A stretch of DNA of 64,000 nt from Lepidostoma basale (Eukaryota; Arthropoda; Insecta; Trichoptera; Lepidostomatidae): positions 1,675,501 through 1,739,500 of the forward strand of contig JAHDVF020000009.1 of NCBI GenBank assembly GCA_022606425.2. The letters run 5' to 3'. The notes beneath the pieces are model-generated. The model had not been told where the DNA came from, did no database searches, and saw nothing but the letters and a program-made list of their open reading frames with translations. Each line of letters opens with the position of its first letter. Within the stretch, counting starts at the first letter, position 1. A program made the translations under genes and the position numbers. This document shows positions 61,241 to 64,000 of this stretch, piece after piece.

Positions 61241-61475
61241 ACGACCTTCGTGGCAGAGTTGTAAGAGCTCTGACTTCCATACCGTAGGTCCCGGGTTCGA
61301 TTCCCGGCAATGGCTGTGTGATTGTCGCACTGTCTTTGGTCTGGTGTAGAATTCACGTGACTACAAAATGGCGATAGATTGGCTACCTATCACATGTCAC
61401 GAGAATCAATATAATAGCTAAACAAATAAATTGTATACAGTAATTGGGTTCAAACAACCTGTTATACAAAAAAAT
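61241..61475 (+). mobile_element. SINE-1 (alpha), full length
   Basis: ACGACCTTCGTGGCAGAGTT with one A-box change, B box GGTTCGATTCC, body GAATTCACGTGAC, alpha end CAGTAATTGGGTTC and AAACAACCTG. A LINE-B tail scrap (GGTGATGGTTTGTTG) follows at 61485-61555. Confidence 0.8.
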
Positions 61476-61555
61476 AATGGTCAAAGAATGGATAGAGCAG
61501 TGTTCATTCACTATATCTACCATCGTAGCAGGAAAACGGGGTGATGGTTTGTTGT

Positions 61556-61964
61556 TGATTGACGAAAACTCTTAAAATGATTATACCACACGTTAAAATG
61601 TATGATTTATTAAGTATTCGCTTGGCGCATACGCCATAACAAAATGCATTTTTATTGCTTTCCAAGAATCGATCCTTGAATATCCCGTATGCTTGCGGCT
61701 GCAACGCTCTCACCGCAGGATAAAGGATCTCCGCCTGTATTTTAAAACAATATTTTGATTGTTTCTCCTCCATAAACGATTCTTCGACATTTTTTTCCGT
61801 CGCCCCGCCTTTCACATTTGCATACAATGGAGAATATCTTTAGACCACAAATTATGTTTTTTTTTTTGGAACGAATATAGTTTTTAACGTACGGCTAGAA
61901 TAATTTAAAACGTATTGTATAAGATGATCAGAAACTAAATATTATTCTTCTTCTTCCTATCCAA
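61556..61964. other. No gene identified
   Basis: The minus frame 61504-61827 (YANVKGGATEKNVEESFMEE) has balanced composition but is unrecognised and overlaps a LINE-B scrap. Confidence 0.3.
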
Positions 61965-62475
61965 AAAAGCTAGAATGGCAGTGAACAATGGTGTTCTTCT
62001 ACAGACCCTTATGTATGGGAGCGAAGCATGGAACTGGCAAAAGAAGGATGAAAGTAGAATAAATGCAGTAGAAATGAGATCTCTTAGACGAATGTGTGGA
62101 TACTCTGTGTATGATAGAGTGTCGAATGAAAATATAAGAAGTGAATGCGGTGCGAATGATGGTGTCATGAACAAAATAATGAAAGGATCAGTAAGATGGT
62201 TTGGACATATGGAAAGAATGAATGAAGAAAGAATGGTAAAAAAATTATATGTTAACCAGAAATAGAGGGAGACCGAGGAAAACGTGGCACGATCAAATAA
62301 ATCAAATATTGAATGTCGGCCATGTGAGGAGTCAGAGAAATCGACGCGCGTGCATGAACACGATGTATGAATGTTGAGAAAGCGAGAGAAATATGTCAGG
62401 AAAGAAAAGTGTGGCAGTCCATTATTTTCTGCCTACCCCTTCGGGGAGACGGCGTGATGGTTAGTTAGTTAGTTT
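61965..62475 (+). pseudogene. LINE-B, young copy with small deletion
   Basis: ARMAVNNGVLLQTLMYGSEA, RRMCGYSVYDRVSNENIRSE, MNKIMKGSVRWFGHMERMN, EERMVKKLYVN, then a loss of about 13 bases shifts the frame. Hairpin and GTTAGTTAGTT present. Nearly identical to 37.09-37.31 kb. Confidence 0.85.
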
Positions 62476-62479
62476 TTTC

Positions 62480-62580
62480 TTCCTCTTAGTTTAGGTCGTA
62501 TGACCTGTTTGTGTCGGTGGGCTGTTCTGGAATGATGGTGTCCAGCCATCTCTCCATCTCTCCCATATACGCCATACTTT
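62480..62580 (-). pseudogene. LINE-D-like 3' end
   Basis: Reverse complement of the 30.9 kb type: CTTCCTCTTAGTTTAGG, GTCGTATGACCTGTTTGTG, ATCTCTCCATCTCTCCC. Confidence 0.6.
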
Positions 62581-62871
62581 GTGTAGTTATGATGCTTTAT
62601 TTTTCTTTTTCTTTTTTATTTACTTTGTGTTATAAAATATAAAAAAACTTACTTATTTAATACGGAGTTTAACATTTATGAAAGGTAGGCTATGTTAGAA
62701 GTCGAAGTTATACTTGCTTTTTATTTTTTATTTCTCTCTCCTACGACATAACTATTGACAGGTTTATTTTGAAAGTGGCAATAGGGGACACAACGCGTGG
62801 CTCTTGATTTAAGGGACTTCAGGTTCAAGCCTAGACACGACCCGATTCCTTCTATATAAGCTTCATTCTGG
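62581..62871. other. No gene seen
   Basis: AT-rich then mixed; a LINE-B scrap (GTAGGCTATGTTAGAAGTCG) near 62685. Confidence 0.4.
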
Positions 62872-63185
62872 CTCTTCTTCTTTAACAGCCGTTGTCGTCC
62901 ACTGCTGGACATAGGCCTCCCCCATACTTCTCAATGTATGACATGTCATACGGGGGGTGGTTGGCATTACAACGCCACGCTTGCCAGACGGATTGGCGAG
63001 GTGTCCTTCCACGTTCGCATATGCATCAATATTATCCACCGAGGTTATTCACACTCGATCTCTAACGTTTCGCATAGTTTCCAGGGGAGACCAAAGTCGA
63101 GGAGGTGTGGATAGGTACTTGGGATCAGATCAATCCTCCAGCGTAGCATGGCCATCACCACGGTGATGGCCATGCACCGCTCGAA
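62872..63185 (-). pseudogene. LINE-E-like 3' end with 5' fold-back
   Basis: Minus strand ends SMGEAYVQQWTTTAVKEEE with a GAA tail at 62873-62884. At its upstream edge lies a perfect 14-bp palindrome (63146-63159 with 63162-63175, loop AC). Confidence 0.6.
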
Positions 63186-63769
63186 GAATCATTGATAATA
63201 TTCTCAATAAAAAAATATCTATTATATAAAATTGTTGTGTTAGCAACCACAGATAAAAGTATTCGAAATGTCATATATTTTCGGTTGCTCCATTTGGAAT
63301 TCGTTTTCAAATGTAAGCACATGTATTATACCTTGCATTTACAGATAGCGTTCGTATTTCGTTTCCTTGCAGTTTAGTGCTGCGCTCAAGAATCGATTTG
63401 TGACTATCTGGGTACCTGCCTGGTCTCAGTTGCAAGTGCAGATTGTGCAGGAGATTTATACTCTTCTTTTCAATACACACCGTTCTATATGTCCATAATT
63501 CACTCTGTCCTCCTTCTACCGGCGAACGATACCATTCTCGCAACATTTTTATTGGAAAATCTATCTTCTCGTAAATTCAACGATAGACACTTACAAATCC
63601 TCTACTATCCTGGTACAAGTTACCTGCAATCAACACTGTAAATTCTACACAAACAAAAGTAAAATGTTATTGGAAAGGCATCACCTTCTTTGATGAAAAA
63701 AAAACAAAACAATGGGAAACAATGGGTAAGCAGAGAGGATGGACCGGCATCCTGTTCTTTCATGACAAC
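63186..63769. other. No gene identified
   Basis: 63380-63600 is more complex, with a 79-codon minus frame (LREWYRSPVEGGQSELWTYR) of unknown family. Confidence 0.3.
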
Positions 63770-63772
63770 TAT

Positions 63773-63830
63773 GCGCCCTTGAGGTGATTACATTGCAAAA
63801 ACGGCCCTTTAAAAGTTAGCATATTATTAT
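63773..63830 (+). repeat. Second copy of the ATT-ended dispersed repeat
   Basis: TGCGCCCTTGAGGTGATTAC through AAAAGTTAGCATATTATT, as at 190-265. Confidence 0.5.
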
Positions 63831-63837
63831 TTTTAAT

Positions 63838-64000
63838 CGCTTAAAAACATGCGTGCGACCTATCATGACGTACGCTGTAGAGACGCGGGCTGACACTGTG
63901 CGAACCAAGGGACTACTAAGAACATCGGAGATGAAGGTCCTAAGATCAATCACTGGAAAAACCCTCCGAGATCGTGTCCGCACCATAGATATAAGAAAAA
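63838..64000 (+). pseudogene. LINE-D fragment, cut by window end
   Basis: LKTCVRPIMTYAVETRADTV, RTKGLLRTSEMKVLRSITGK, TLRDRVRTIDIRK. It continues past the window. Confidence 0.8.

Overview
The window looks like AT-rich nuclear DNA from an insect, most likely a moth or butterfly with a large, repeat-laden genome. That identification is an inference from the type and mix of repeats; no host gene is recognisable to confirm it. I found no intact protein-coding host gene, no rRNA, no convincing tRNA gene and no CRISPR array. Almost every protein match is a broken piece of a transposable element. A few GC-richer, non-repeated islands (about 17.4-17.7, 29.9-30.2, 39.8-40.1, 50.2-50.4 and 57.5-57.7 kb) could hold exons or regulatory DNA but cannot be assigned.

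The commonest unit is a non-LTR retrotransposon here called LINE-B, with about 30 copies, all 5'-truncated. Copies keep the reverse transcriptase C-terminus and end in a small hairpin followed by a TTAG-type or GTTT-type tail. Other LINE lineages are present as 3' ends: LINE-A and LINE-D (GAA tails), LINE-E (GAA or TGA tails), a Jockey-like element with a CCAAGT-type tail, and an element with a TGAAA-type tail. Three short non-autonomous families accompany them: SINE-1 (tRNA-derived, two 3'-end types), SINE-2 (unknown origin) and SINE-3 (a structured head joined to the LINE-B tail). DNA transposons are two dead mariners (27.0-27.9 and 53.7-55.0 kb), an internally deleted DUF4817-type element (3.6-4.1 kb) and small inverted-repeat elements beside it and at 34.4-34.8 kb.

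The most interesting layer is a set of palindromic elements. Their right arms carry the pattern CTGANGA, one extra base, a short stem, GAAAC, two bases, then GTC or GTT. This is the core of a minimal type I hammerhead ribozyme, the kind known from Penelope-like retroelements. At least five unrelated families (H1-H5) keep the core while stem II differs between them and still pairs. Three more (C, D, E) share the fold but have family-wide core lesions. A GIY-YIG endonuclease fragment of a Penelope-like element at 49.5-49.7 kb ends in a conserved box that also follows the hammerhead-like hairpins, tying them to that retroelement class.

Nesting gives a relative history. An H2 palindrome sits in a SINE-1 with a 12-bp target duplication, mariner 2 sits in an H4 palindrome, a SINE-1 sits in a Jockey-like element, and LINE-B or SINE-3 copies sit in family C palindromes. 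Short perfect palindromes with almost no loop recur at LINE breakpoints, suggesting a fold-back copying process.
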